Below, in pieces: positions 33,144 to 47,700 of a stretch of 64,000 nucleotides of DNA. Each line of letters begins with the position of its first letter. Within the stretch, counting starts at the first letter, position 1. The stretch is from contig OZ021723.1 of the NCBI GenBank assembly GCA_963978545.1, forward strand, positions 11,206,593 through 11,270,592. The letters run 5' to 3'. Made by a program: the position numbers and the translations under genes. The stretch is from Linyphia triangularis. Taxonomy: Eukaryota; Arthropoda; Arachnida; Araneae; Linyphiidae. The notes beneath the pieces were generated by a model. The model did not search any database, had not been told where the DNA came from, and saw only the letters and a list, made by a program, of their open reading frames with translations.

Positions 33144-33629
33144 TCGATGAAAGGGCAGCGTAGCCCAGTCGGGAGAGTATCGTTCTCGCAACTAGAAGGT
33201 TGCGAGCCCTGAGGTTGCGAGTTCGGGCCTGGGACCGACTAAAGACAGCCGTGTTCGCTAATGGTGACTGGAGCACGTTAAATCAGTCATGGTCGCAAAG
33301 TCCTCCAAGTTCCCATATAAATCAATACCTCTGGGGGTGGCAAAGCCAAGTCTTCTGGTGGAATCTTCTGCTTGGTGATGCCTCTAAATTAAGAACTTCC
33401 ACATACGGTCGGTAGTGCTGCCATCTACCGGATAGCTACCGAAAGAGGTAGAAATGAACTCTTCGGCGGCTATAGGTAGACTTGTGCACTCCCTCTCGCG
33501 AGTGTGCGCTTACATCCTGTGCAGTACTGCCCACTACCGATCTGTACGGGATATGGGGTTGGTACAAAATGCTTAAGCAGAGGTGCCTTAGTCCCCATAG
33601 TCCTTGATAAGAAGAAGAAGTTCGATGAA
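33144..33629 (+). mobile_element. tRNA-derived SINE family 3 with TSD
   Basis: The element 33152-33621 is flanked by TCGATGAA on both sides. Head: GCGTAGCCCAGTCGGGAGAG (A-box region) and GGTTGCGAGTTCGGGCC (B box). The body is about 380 bp and the tail is (GAA)n (GATAAGAAGAAGAAG). Confidence 0.88.
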
Positions 33630-33863
33630 TCTCATTCAGTACAAAGTGGAAGTGAGATTATTTCGAAAAAAAGCCCTATTGCCTTCGAAATACTGATTGC
33701 CCTATAAAGATTCCGAACAGTAATCAGAAGTTGATTGGGTGACAAGTACTCCACAGATAGGATAACTTTTTTCGGATAATCATTTTACTTTGGAGGTTTT
33801 TTTTTTGGGGGGGGAGGGGGGAATCAAAATTTTTTTGGATTCGGACTCAAAATTTTTTAAATT

Positions 33864-35910
<2,047 letters not shown>

Positions 35911-36430
35911 TTTATTTTGATTGTGAAATCATTTATATTAAATTTGTTTTACCAATCAGTTCCAAAGCCTCGATATAATTGCTAGAATTACATAAAATTC
36001 AATCATATCCATAGTAACTTTACAGGAAGTTCGCACCTTGTCTACAAATAGAATTTAAACTAGATAATCTACAAATAGCAAACTACATAATCTTTTATTT
36101 TAATTGTGAAATCATCGAAAATAAATTGTTTTACCAATCAGTTCGAAGACCTCGATATGACTGCTAGAATTACATAAAATTTAATCAGATCCATAGTAAA
36201 TTTACGGGAAGTTCGTACCTTGTCTACGAATAGAATTTAAACTAGATAATCTACAAATAGAAAACTAGATTATCTTTTATTTTAATTATGAAATCATTGA
36301 AATTAATTTTGTTTTACCAATCAGTTCGAAGACCTCGATATGATTCCTAGAATAACATAAAATTCAACCGGAAAAGTGCTTTCATAGTAACTTTACAGGA
36401 AGTTCGCATCTTTTTTACAAATAGAATATT
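35911..36430. repeat. ~182-bp tandem repeat, three units
   Basis: Units start with TTTATTTTRATT at about 35911, 36094 and 36276 and share TTTTACCAATCAGTT and CTTTACAGGAAGTTCGCA. They are diverged by scattered substitutions, so this is an older array. Confidence 0.9.
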
Positions 36431-39002
36431 CACCGCAATCGCTTATTTGGCGTCATTTTATTTTATAAAAAAAAATATGTAAACATGGGCTCAGAAAGGG
36501 GGTGCACTTACATCCCCAGGTATTTTGAGTATTAAAAATAATGTGGAGAAAAGTAGTTTGATTCGCTGATAAGTATGATATAAGTTTTAAAATAGACAAT
36601 GGATAAGAAATTTAATACATAAATATGCTTTACAATTTCATAAAAATGACCAATTGAAAAATCAAGGCTACAACAAAAAATTACCCCCTTGCACTCCATT
36701 GCTTTCTTTTTGTACCCCCCTGAAAATAATTCTGCAGGCGACCATAAATTGAAAATGAGTCTCTGTTATCTTATGTCATCAAGGACGTTATTCAAGCACT
36801 GAAAATACACAATTTCCGTTTTCTTCAAAGAGTATATTTTATCAGCATACCATTGGACTTAGAAGTGAATCTAAATTTAAAGTCTTATGATCGATCCATG
36901 CTCAACTCCCGTTTTCACAAGTTCCGTTTTTGATAAAGGAAGATGATTCTTGTGCGTGTCAAATCTTATGTCGCGGTCCGTCATTGCTCTGGAATATCAA
37001 AAAAAGCAATAAGACCCAAGGTCAATCGATTTGGCCGGCCACCGTGAAATGACGTGACCAACGACGTGAAGGACGCGACGTAATGATGTCGTGTTACACA
37101 CTTGACGGAACACGGCATAATTAACTTCCTCCAGCTTCACTTTCGCTGGATTAAGGATTCAATGTAAAAAGCAAGAAAAAAATATTTCAACCTAATTAAC
37201 CTTTAAGAGCAAAAGGTTCTTTCGAATTATCTTATAAAACTTTCATTCCATAAAGTATAGTTATGTTTTTTGCATGCAAATGAGAATGTTCTAAAGCTGT
37301 TATTATTACTATAATTATTGTTTTTTGTTTTTTTGGCATTTACTTGTGGAATTTATACGCGACATTATATGGAGTAGAGTTTTATCGTCTGCCAAAATTT
37401 ATGTAAAATCACAATACAATTTTCGTGCAAGCACACTTGAAAATAACTTTTAATCCTCAAGTTAGGATTAGCCGATTATAAACCCGTATTATAATTCTCC
37501 TCTCTCCAATGAGGCATTTCGAAAAGCAGTTGCCTGTGATGTCGTCATGCATAAAATCTATCTATGTGATGAGTTGGGTAAGATTAATCGAAAGATTGAA
37601 TTCACAAGATCTTTTTACTTCACGATAGATTGAATTCGTATAACTTCAATTACAAATAAAAATTCTGAATACTGTTATATGTACTTATTTAAACCTGCGC
37701 TTTTATAATGTACTCCAAGTAATGCCGGTAGAGGCAGGCAATCTGCAGGAAAAGTGGTCGGAGGTTTGGGAGTTCTGAATGTAAGCAAGTTCTTGTCAAA
37801 CTTGCAAGAAGCCCCCAAAAATTGTAATGCAGATCTGTAACGATCACAGGAATTGTCAAAATTTTAGTAAAAAAAAATAAAAAAATGCTGAATTCCGCGT
37901 TTAGTCGAGAATTTTCTTTCGAAAACGGAAGATTTCTTTTCTTAGGCAGAATTATCGGAAAGGAAAGCAAAAATTAGCAGTGGAGGAAAAAATTAAAATT
38001 CGCGGAAAAAAAGCAAAAAGAAGAAATTCAAGAGAAAAAAGTGGATTTTCACCAAAAATACCAAAAAGCGGAATTCCGCCAAAAAACGGAAGTACCTCAT
38101 CCCTGTATATAATATTGGTCAATGCAGTAAAATTTAAACATGGTGTTTCCTTACCATTTTCTTATTTTCACTAATTTAAATAAAAATGGCCAGTTTGGTG
38201 ATATTTTTGGCAATAATTTTTACATAAAGGGGGGGGGGGGGAACCCGCCAAAATTGGTGGTTTTATTCGACAGACATTACATCGTCCTTGCTTGTGCGAG
38301 AAACACTAAAAAATCAATCGTTGATGGCCGATGCTCAAGGGCAGGGGGCAGGGTTTTCTGTTAAATGCACACGTTTTTCAACTTTTTACGCTCTTATGGC
38401 ATTTTTACGAGAATTTCGGAGGCGGGAATGTTTAACAAAATCGTTAGAGGCGTTTTTCAGCAATCACTGAAAAACATGATTCTTTCAATGGCAGCTACCT
38501 TATGCGCATGCGCAATTTTGACTAAAACTTTAACGGTAGGTCCCTGTGCCATCACCAACTCGTATACCAATTTGAACATCGTAGATCAATTTGTTTGGGA
38601 GTAATGCTGACTACAGACACTCACATACACAGACATTTTTTCTAGATAACTTTTTGGAAATCAGAATGTCCCAAAACGTGGAGAAATAAAAAATAAAATT
38701 AAAAAAAAAAAAATCGATTTTTTTTGTGTCAGTTAAGGGTTAGGTCAAAGATGACAAAATTTAAAAATGGCGGTCTCAAATCGATTTGATACATTAAAAA
38801 ACAATTGATATTGCAATTTATGACTTAAAAGAATGAAGTACCTATACAATTGAACAAATATTAAAGACAGAGAACTTGGACAAGACAAGCAACGATTGTT
38901 AAACTTTATACTATATGACGAAACAGTTCCAAACATAAATAACTTTTTAAATGGTATTGCGACACAGTTTGATGCTCTGTGTTTAAAATATTATTTTCTT
39001 TA
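36431..39002. other. Intergenic DNA, no gene recognised
   Basis: Contains a CG-richer patch around 37030-37090 (ACGTGACCAACGACGTGAAG), a possible truncated copy (38065-38105) of the CATCCCTG end of the 40613-42415 element, and a G-run at 38229-38241. Short frames at 37689-38604 overlap each other and lack protein signatures. Confidence 0.45.
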
Positions 39003-39667
39003 TAGTCCGAGAGGCGACTGCAATTTTTGGACCCCATCGAACATCCTTCTGAATTTTTTATAGAAATTAGAGAAAAGTGAGTAGATTACGAATCCACTGG
39101 TCTGCTGTGGCAAAAATGGCCGAAACTGGACAAAAATCGACTTTTAATAAGTTGAACTAAATCCAATTGCCAAATGCACCATAACTTGCCAAATAATGAG
39201 CTTTTTTTTTTATTTGATAACCCTCACTTTTTAATTTTCAATTAAGAAGGTTGCAGACGATTCAGATATCTGGCGACGGTCTACTTGCATCTATTAAAAG
39301 GGAGCCAAGTTGGCAAAAAACATTACGTCACTTATGACGTAACTGATATCGCCAATTTGGCTTACTTTTAAAAGATATAAGTTTTCCGAGCCAAAGATCA
39401 GAAATCGTTTGCACTTTTTCTCTTTGAAAATCAAAATGAAGTGGGTTGTCAGACGAATAAGTTTGTTCTCTTTTTGGCAAGTTATGACATATTTGGCAAT
39501 CGGATTTTAGTTCAACTCATTCCAAGTCGATTATTGATCAGTTTCGGCCATTTTTACCACGGCAGACCAGTGGATTCCTAATCTACACACTTTTCTCTAA
39601 TTTCTATAAAAAATTCAGAATGATGTTCGATGGGGTCCAAAAATTGCAGTCGCCTCTCGGACTATTA
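39000..39667. mobile_element. Long foldback MITE TAGTCCGAGAGG, copy 2
   Basis: The element 39003-39664 begins TAGTCCGAGAGGCGACTGCA and ends with its mirror; TTA duplications on both sides. The whole 662 bp is close to self-complementary. Confidence 0.92.
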
Positions 39668-39782
39668 CAAAGATTTAAAATTCATAGACATTACAAGTAT
39701 ATTTTGAGTATGTGGTTGAATAAAAAATTATCAGAAATGTAAATAAATGTTACTTTTCTACTTAGCGATATTTGGTGGGCCT

Positions 39783-40139
39783 TACCCACTCAAATCACAG
39801 AATGAAAATCAATGACTTTTAAAGAACAAATTAATATTTTTAAGGACCTTTGAAAATTTGTTTTCAAGCATCATGTTTATATATAAATTTTTAATAAAGT
39901 ATATTCTACAAAAAAAAAGTTACAAGTTTGCCCATGCATAATACAAATGTGTCAGAGAATTTCGATATGGTGAGGGTAAGTGGCGGTCATGTGTTGATAA
40001 CAAGTCCGAGTTGTATTTTTATAAATTTTGCAGTTGAGCACACAACATTTACAAAAATTAAGGACCTCTAAGCTTTTTCAAGGACCTGAAAACAAGTTAA
40101 AAAATACTAAGCACTTTTAATGACCATGGGAACCCTGCT
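39783..40139. mobile_element. CAGGGTTCCCAC element, degenerate copy
   Basis: Shares CACTCAAATCACAGAATGAA, TAAGGACCT repeats and the ATGGGAACCCTG end with the better copies at 40240, 52666 and 59402; the left end is eroded. Confidence 0.75.
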
Positions 40140-40612
40140 ATAAAAACTTCCCAAAGAACTATAGCTAAATAAAAATGATTTATTTCAAAGTTCAAAAATA
40201 TGTTTTTATTTCCAATCAAATACTGCTTTTATGTCTTATCAGGGTTCCCACTCAAATCACAGAATGAAAATCAATAACTTTTCAACGACTTTTAAGGGCC
40301 TAAATAATGTTTTTAAGGACCTTTGAAAATTTGTTTTCAGGCATCACGTCTATATATAAATTTTTAATAATGTATATTCTACCAAAAAAGTTACAAATTA
40401 GCGCATGCATAATACAAATATGTCAGAGAATTCCGATACGGTGAGGATACGTGGCAATTGCGCGAGGATAGCAAGTCTGAGTTGTATTTTTATAAATTTT
40501 TGTTGGGTACACAACATCTGTAAAAATTAAGGACTTTTAAGGACCTCTAAGCATTTTCAAGGACTTTTAAGTACTTTTGGGCATTTTCAAGTACTTTCAA
40601 GACCTTAAAAAC

Positions 40613-42415
40613 CAGGGATGAGTTTGGTAAAAAATCAAAAAGCTGAAAACAAAAATTGTATGCGTAAAACACATTTTAAGCTATACTTTTAAAAATAGTG
40701 TTTTTCCATGTGTATTTATAACACTGCACCATCTCGGTCCGTCCGTGAGCAAAAATGGTTTAAAATAGCGGCACCTAAACGTAGGGATACACTATGTGCA
40801 CTCATCAGGCATGGTATAGCTCCAAAGCAAAAAAAAAAAAAAAATCAAGTGAAAGCGACGAAAACCGGCAAAAACTTAAAAATTTCAACAAGTCAAACAA
40901 CTTTAAGCAATTATAACACATTGACAAACAGGCCGAATTTAATTAAACCCTGTTTTCTAAATTTTTAAGCTACAAATACTAAAAATCTTAATTTTTATTC
41001 ATATCGTTAAACTTGTTCAATTAAGTAAAAAGTAACAAACAATTTTACATACAATTGCAGTTAAAATAACAATTTTAAATACAGATTATTTAGAAAAATT
41101 ACAATTGTGACTCCTTTTTAGAATATTTTTATACGAAATGATACAAAAAATTTGAGTAATTCTGCAGATTCAAATCAAACGGCGAAATTTAACCTTAAAC
41201 AGGCACTAATCACGAATATGGCGGCTATCGCATTAACGGAAGTCTAGATGAATAGCTACAATTCGGTGTTGAAAATTTCGGTAATAGCTGGTATTGTATT
41301 AGCGTAAACCTCGGCGAAAATGACCATCACTTTAACAAAGGTATTGTAAGCAATACCGGCGAAAATCTAGGTATCGGCAAAAACGAACATCGCAACAACG
41401 CGCATATTGGCGATAGCATCCATAATATCAGCACAAATCTCGGCAATATAGATCTTTTCTTGGTAATACTAGTGCAAATTGCGGTAACATCGGATGTTAC
41501 TACAGAATGGCTTTCGACGAAAATTACTCTCACGCCAACAGAAATATCAAAGTTAGAGTTAAATATACCGGGGCAACACTCAACAATAGCGCTATTGGAT
41601 CGGCGTAACACTTGACAAAAATTACAATCACAACAACGTAAATCTCGACGATAACACAATTCATCACGGTAATATCGACATTCCTTCGGTAATATCGGTG
41701 CAAATCTTAGATTTTACAACGAAGTAGCACTCAGCGAAAATAACCATCAAATAAACGTAAATATCTGTTAACGCCGAATATATCGGAACAATTCTCAGCA
41801 ATAGCGTTGTTATATTGGCGTATTACTCCGCGAAAATGAAAACCACAGCAACTTAAATCCCACCGATTACGCACGTCATAGCCACACAAATCTCGGCAGT
41901 AGTGGACATTATATCAACGTAACGATTAGCGAAAACGAGCATCACATACCAACGTACGTTTACACATACAACAAACGATAATTTCGTGGATGTCAGACTT
42001 GAAAGCAAGCACATTATTCGTATACGTTAATTGCGTGAATGAGTATGAAGGAAATTCTAGTTTGAAAAGAGAAAAAAACGGCACCAAAGGATCAAATTTC
42101 GGCGCAGTTGAAAAAGTATAAAATGCAAGTTTAAGTGCCAACGTAACTAAAAAGATGGAGTTCAGTAGATTTTTCTACTTGGAGCAGGAATGCCGTAGGG
42201 TTTCCGTTCTTCCCGATCAGGCGGAAGGGAAGCTGCTTCGCGATTCATCCTTAGAAAAAAGGTTATTTTTCTGTGGGATAGAAAAATCGGGAAAAAACAG
42301 ATTTTTTTTCCAGAAATTAGAAAAGCGGAACTTTCTTTGAAAAAGCGGAATTATTTTTTTTCTAAAAAATTGAAAAAGCGGAATTCCGCCACATGGCGGA
42401 ACCAACTCATCCCTG
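40613..42415. mobile_element. Nested TIR element CAGGGATGAG
   Basis: Inverted ends CAGGGATGAGTTTGGT and ACCAACTCATCCCTG, inserted in the preceding element. Possible imperfect duplications AAAAC and AAAAT. Its interior holds the degenerate repeat array at 41230-41960 and GGAATTCCGCC palindromes near the right end. hAT-type by its termini; no transposase recognised. Confidence 0.72.
41230..41960. repeat. Degenerate ~100-bp repeat array, CGGCGAAAA type
   Basis: Variants of GGCGAAAATGACCATCAC recur near 41314, 41378, 41517, 41615, 41734, 41830 and 41928, spaced mostly 96-119 bp, with interspersed AATCTCGGC and GTAATATCGG. A plus-strand frame at about 41262-41450 is open and Asn/Gly-rich (VNLGENDHHFNKG), but it is not maintained across the array. 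Confidence 0.65.
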
Positions 42416-42480
42416 AAAATCAAGTTCAAAAATATTAAGCACTTTTAATTACTTTCAATGACCGTGGGAACCCTGCTTAT

Positions 42481-44662
42481 GCATTACGAAAGAATTGTTG
42501 AGAAAGTACGGTACCAAATTGAATATGTGTAGATGTCTGTTTTAATGACCAATTAAAAATATGAAGCTTGGTTCTTTTCAAAATACATTTTTTTTTATAA
42601 GATTGATAGGAATACAGTATAGAAATAAGAGAGTATAAAAGAAACTTTCTATTTATTGAACAGTTTCAACAATACACATTTGAAAACATCCAGTGATGTA
42701 AGCAACTGGAATGACAACTTTTTCCCAATACTCATTCGACGTAAACTGCACTTATGTATAGACAACACAGATCTTAATTTATTTTTTGTATTGAATAAAA
42801 ATAACGCTAAAGGGGAAAAAATCAAATTCAATTTAAATTCCTATCAAGTCCACATGCTTATTTCACATTTCCTTCAAGGTTTACAAGATCTTTAGACAAG
42901 AGAGAAAACTATTGAAATTGGTAAAATCCTAAAATATTATAAATTGATATCATCAACTTCCTTTGATAAACTCTGCACCCTGATGTAAATATAAAGCACC
43001 TGTATGCATACACTGCTACAGCCTACTTACTAAGCTGAATTGTATAGCTAAATCTCTAGAACTGCTCAAACTTGGCTATATTTTTGAAAATTTGTTGGAT
43101 ATGCTTTCACATTCCTTCCACAACACTTGATACTTTTAGCAAAGATTTACCTTAGATACTGGATAAATATTTTTTTTTTCTAAGTTAAGGCTTTTGGAAA
43201 AGTAGTACCTCAATATGGGATTAAGTACATAAAAATGGTATTAAGTTTTCATACTGGATTGGACCGCAATTGCTGTCATAACGTAAGTACGATAAATGAG
43301 GTTTAGCTAGTAACACTAACTTTCAGTTAATTTTATATAAATTGAAAATTAGTTTTACTCAATAGTGGACTAACTGTGAAGCAGAATTTGTATTCGAGAA
43401 TAATTTTCTTTACTGAATTGTGTAGATCACAATTTAGAGATTCACAATACATTAATAGTGATATTTCCATGACGGCTTTACATGAAATGTACTTTTGAGA
43501 TTCGTATTTTCAAACCAGCCCTAAATTCTTTTAAGGCTCATAAGGTTACATGAAATGAAGCAATTCGAAAACAATGGAAACATTTGAAAGCAGGAGAAGA
43601 AAATTTATGATACAAGACTATTTAAGGCAAGTCAATATAATTTTATGGCATTTTTTCTAAAAGAAAATTTCTCATGCGTTATTTATTATAAAATATTTGA
43701 CATGATTCCACTTATGGTTGAATAGTATAAAAAGTGGATTTAAATACCTAAAATCTTAGGGAATTTTACTACTAATAGGCATATAGTCAAAAAGGTTGGA
43801 TAAAATGCATATTAAAATTTTATATCAAACAGTTCGTTATGCATGATAGACTACATACTTAAATTAATTATAAAGGGAGGACATTTTATTTTATAAAAAA
43901 CATAATTCAGGTTATGCATTTTGGTATAAGAAAGGAACTACACCTCAGCAGTAGTTTTGCAAAATAAAATTTAGAAATCAAACACTAATAAAATATTGAA
44001 ATATATACATAACAGACAAGAAAATGTGTTCAGTACTGATAAACAATTGAAAAATAATGAAAATATGAATGCATTAAAATTTTGAGAATTACAATTGGGC
44101 GATTTTTTTATCAGACGAAGTATCACTGACGTCAAAAAGAAAATATATCTGCCACATGTTTAACAAGACATACACGATTTTCGTTTGGACGCCACTGTCG
44201 CTTCTTAAATACTTACAGATTTAGAGATGTAAAAAAATGAAGTATGCTAAATACAGACATTTTTGTAGAATCTACACGCTTCTGCACAAATCAGGTTTGG
44301 CATACCATGAGAATTCTTTAAACATACTTAAAAATCCCCTACCCCCCAATACACAGAGTTATCCAGTGAAAAGAAAATAATGAGAAATTATAAATTTTGA
44401 TCGAAACAAGTTGTAAACCCTTGCAACAACACAACGAAAATCTTTTAAAGGGAAACTTTTATAAACTAGCTTTGTGTGAAAGTTTCCACTTTTAGTTTTT
44501 GATGGACATAAACTTCCTGTATATATATATATATATGTTTGGGTTGAATTTATCACCAAAAAAACTATATAGATAAAAAGTGAACAAATATTTATATATT
44601 CAAACTAAACAATTTGGAGGCAAAGTTAATATTCCCCAAAATATCTTCGAATGAAAATGTTC
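42481..44662 (-). other. Probable basigin 3' UTR and flank
   Basis: No repeat boundary was seen directly downstream of the basigin stop. On the minus strand AATAAA occurs at 42652-42657 and near 43886, either of which could end the transcript. This extent is an inference. Confidence 0.35.
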
Positions 44663-44717
44663 TCATTTTCGTTGACGCACATCTCGACTCTTATCTTCTT
44701 GATCCGCCACCGCTTTG
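44663..44717 (-). CDS. Bsg: Basigin exon 7 (C-terminal tail)
   Basis: Completes an asparagine codon and encodes KAVADQEDKSRDVRQRK plus TGA. The acceptor TTTATTTTAG lies just upstream on the minus strand. The VRQR ending resembles vertebrate basigin tails. Confidence 0.9.
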
Positions 44718-47700
44718 CTAAAATAAAGTAAAATGTATTACCATTAATTGAATTGCTACTATTACTGAAAATGTTGCAACGATGCTAAGACCTCAAATTT
44801 GCATTCCAAATTAAATTATATTTATTACATAGTTGTATTGCCAAAAATTGGTATATTTAATAAACTAAATCTAGATTTTGTTAAAACTTGTTCTGATGGA
44901 TATAAAAAAAGTGCAATACCATCTCAAAACAGTTGCAAAGCTAACTTAGACATAGATAAATAAAGATTAAGATTTTTTGGCAACAAGACATGGAATAAAT
45001 ATAGATTATCTTTTTTACTTGGAAACTTTGTGATTGCTTGGATTAAATTTTCCCCCCAAAGACTACACGAGGGTTATACAATGTATATATACAGGGTTTC
45101 TGCCTAAATAAAATGTCTCGAATCCATGACATTTTAAGACTGAAGAAAATTATCTTTCATGACTCAAGAAATCACATCACAAAAAAAAATCTTACATGAA
45201 TTTTACTAAGATGAACAGAGCAAGTAAATTATTGTACAATAAAATGATTTCTATAAAGTTTTATCATATATTAAGTAAAAAATCTTTGATTCAGTAATGA
45301 AGATCCTCCGAAATCAGAAAAAAAGGAAGAAACAGTTTTCGCATTCTTTGATATTCCAGTGTTAAAAAAGTTAATCAATCTTTAATAATAAGAATATTTT
45401 TTAAGAAGGAATAAGCCAATAAAAAAATTAAATTTTACCATCAAAATAAAAAAAATAAAAAATAAGAAGGAATAAGCCAATAAAAAAAATTAAATTTTAC
45501 CATCAAAATAAAAAATAAGAAGGAATAAGCCAATAAAAAAAATTAAATTTTACCATCAAAATAAAAAAAAAAAAAAATAAGAAGGAATAAGCCAATAAAA
45601 AAAATTAAATTTTACCATCAAAATAAATAAAAAAAAATAATAATGTAAACACAAGCTTATCAAATCGGTTAATTTCACTTATATTATGATTTTTCTTTTC
45701 ACTTACGAGACATTACTGGTGTGATGTCACAAGTTTGGAGTTCAGAAAAGTTTTCATTGGTCACTGCGATCGTTGTCTCAGGCAAAACATAGATGAATCA
45801 TCGAAGAGATGAAGAGCGATCATAACATTGATGACGTCCCAGTCACATGATTTAATTTAAAATGTTTAGGAATCCATGAAAGTCATTGTTTTCCATGACT
45901 TAAGGTCGTTTTTTTGTGTGTGGTCAAAACCGTAAATTTCCATGATAAAATTTACCCTATATCCAAATTCCTGACTTTCCACGACATTTCCACATGAGCA
46001 GAAACCCTGTATATAGAAGAAAACTCCATCAAGCAGCCTGTCAATATGCTTCGACAGGATGGCCAATAATAGCAAGACTTGCATAGTCACAATAGGTTAC
46101 GACACTGAAAGTTTTTCCCACAAGAGCTATAGAATTGACTATTGTGCATACAGCATTTCGGTATCAAATGGGAGAAAACCAAGAGATTCCCGATTCAGCC
46201 TCAAATAGATAGGGGGCTATTTGCTTTTCTGTATAAGGCATTTACTTATTATTTTTTAGCAGAGTATGAGTAGCTTTGAAATAAGCTCTTGCATATCTTT
46301 CAAACATTTTGCCTCCGAGAAATGTGTTCTGTAGAATGGTTGAACATCATCTGTTCAATTACAATCTCACTGCCACATATACTAGAAATGTATTGTATAA
46401 CTTGGTTTCTTTGGTCACATCCCGACAAGTCATCACTTCTCTTAACAATACATAACAAAATGATGCATACCTGCCAACATTGATATTTTCAAATTAGTAC
46501 ATTTTTTACGGAACAAATATTTGCATTCCTATGATTCATGGAAAGTCAAATAGCGACAATATTTATGAACGTAATATAGAAATAATAGTAATTCACTTGC
46601 AAATGTAAAAAAAAAAATGCATAATATTTAATTGCTCCCAAATATAACAAATTGTTACATTTTAGCACGGAATGGAAATTATAAAATAAAATACTAACCA
46701 GGATTTAAAAATAAATCAAATTTAAACTATACGATGAAATCTGTGATGAGGTTTTACACCCAAATAACATGCTTTATGGCACAAAAACTACAGTGAAACA
46801 TACAAGGAGTCAGTGGTATTCAAAGTGTTTAATCACACGCACAAATATCAATTATGCATGCTTTCGAATTCTTATTATTACATTTGATGTTGTCACTGTG
46901 TTTTTTAGAATTGATATGAACTATGACATCAGTAAATCTTCCATGAGAAATCTTAATATCAGATGCATAGATAGAGCAGAATGCAAAATTTGTTCATTTG
47001 CTTGAATTTATGATGATTTGAAGTAAACTGCTTGGTATAAGACTCTAAAAAACTTGATTAAAAAAAAAAAACGGTTTTAAGGAAAAAACGAAAAGTACCG
47101 TGAAATCCGTACGATTTTTTTAGCTGTTCGTACAGCCGTACAAAATAGTAAAAATCCGTACATTGTACGGGTAATCCGTACAAGTTGGCAGGTATGAGGA
47201 TTAATTAGTAAAGCAATTAAACAAATTTGTAGATAAAGAGGTAACTGACTAGTGCAGTAGCTAAATAAAATTGCCATATTGGATAACATGAAAAATATTT
47301 AAAAAGAGTTTAACATACATACATTTTACAGCTGTTTAAAATGAATATACACTCAATTTCATTATAGAGTTTTATTAATAATGCAATTAGATACAATCAA
47401 ATAACAAAACAACTTTCACACATCACAACAACACAAGAGCAATTTAACCAAAGCAACTGTTACAGATCAAACTCAGTTAAGGGTCAAGTACTTGTTGTTG
47501 GCTGAAACATTTTAAACAAAACTTAAATTTAAAAAATTAGTTTAAAATTTAAAATTATTTTCTATACTTTAATTTTCAAGTGTTTAACTTTAAGCAGTTT
47601 TTAGAGAAAATAAGTATTTGGAATTTTATAAATATTTCAATGAAAAAATATCTTTTCAATGGCAACCCCATAATATTATACCATATTTTGATTTAGAATC

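Larger units (their letters stand above)
40235..42480. mobile_element. CAGGGTTCCCAC element split by a nested insertion
   Basis: The outer element 40240-42475 has ends CAGGGTTCCCAC and GTGGGAACCCTG and a perfect 5-bp duplication CTTAT. Its right part resumes at 42416 after a 1.8-kb insertion, and rejoining the two sides restores the ~400-bp length of the other copies. Confidence 0.88.

Noticed and set aside
33152..33240. tRNA gene
   Set aside because: tRNA-like head of a 470-bp SINE with (GAA)n tail and TSD.
41327..41659. 110-codon minus-strand frame
   Set aside because: It is the reverse strand of the degenerate repeat array; no domain signature.
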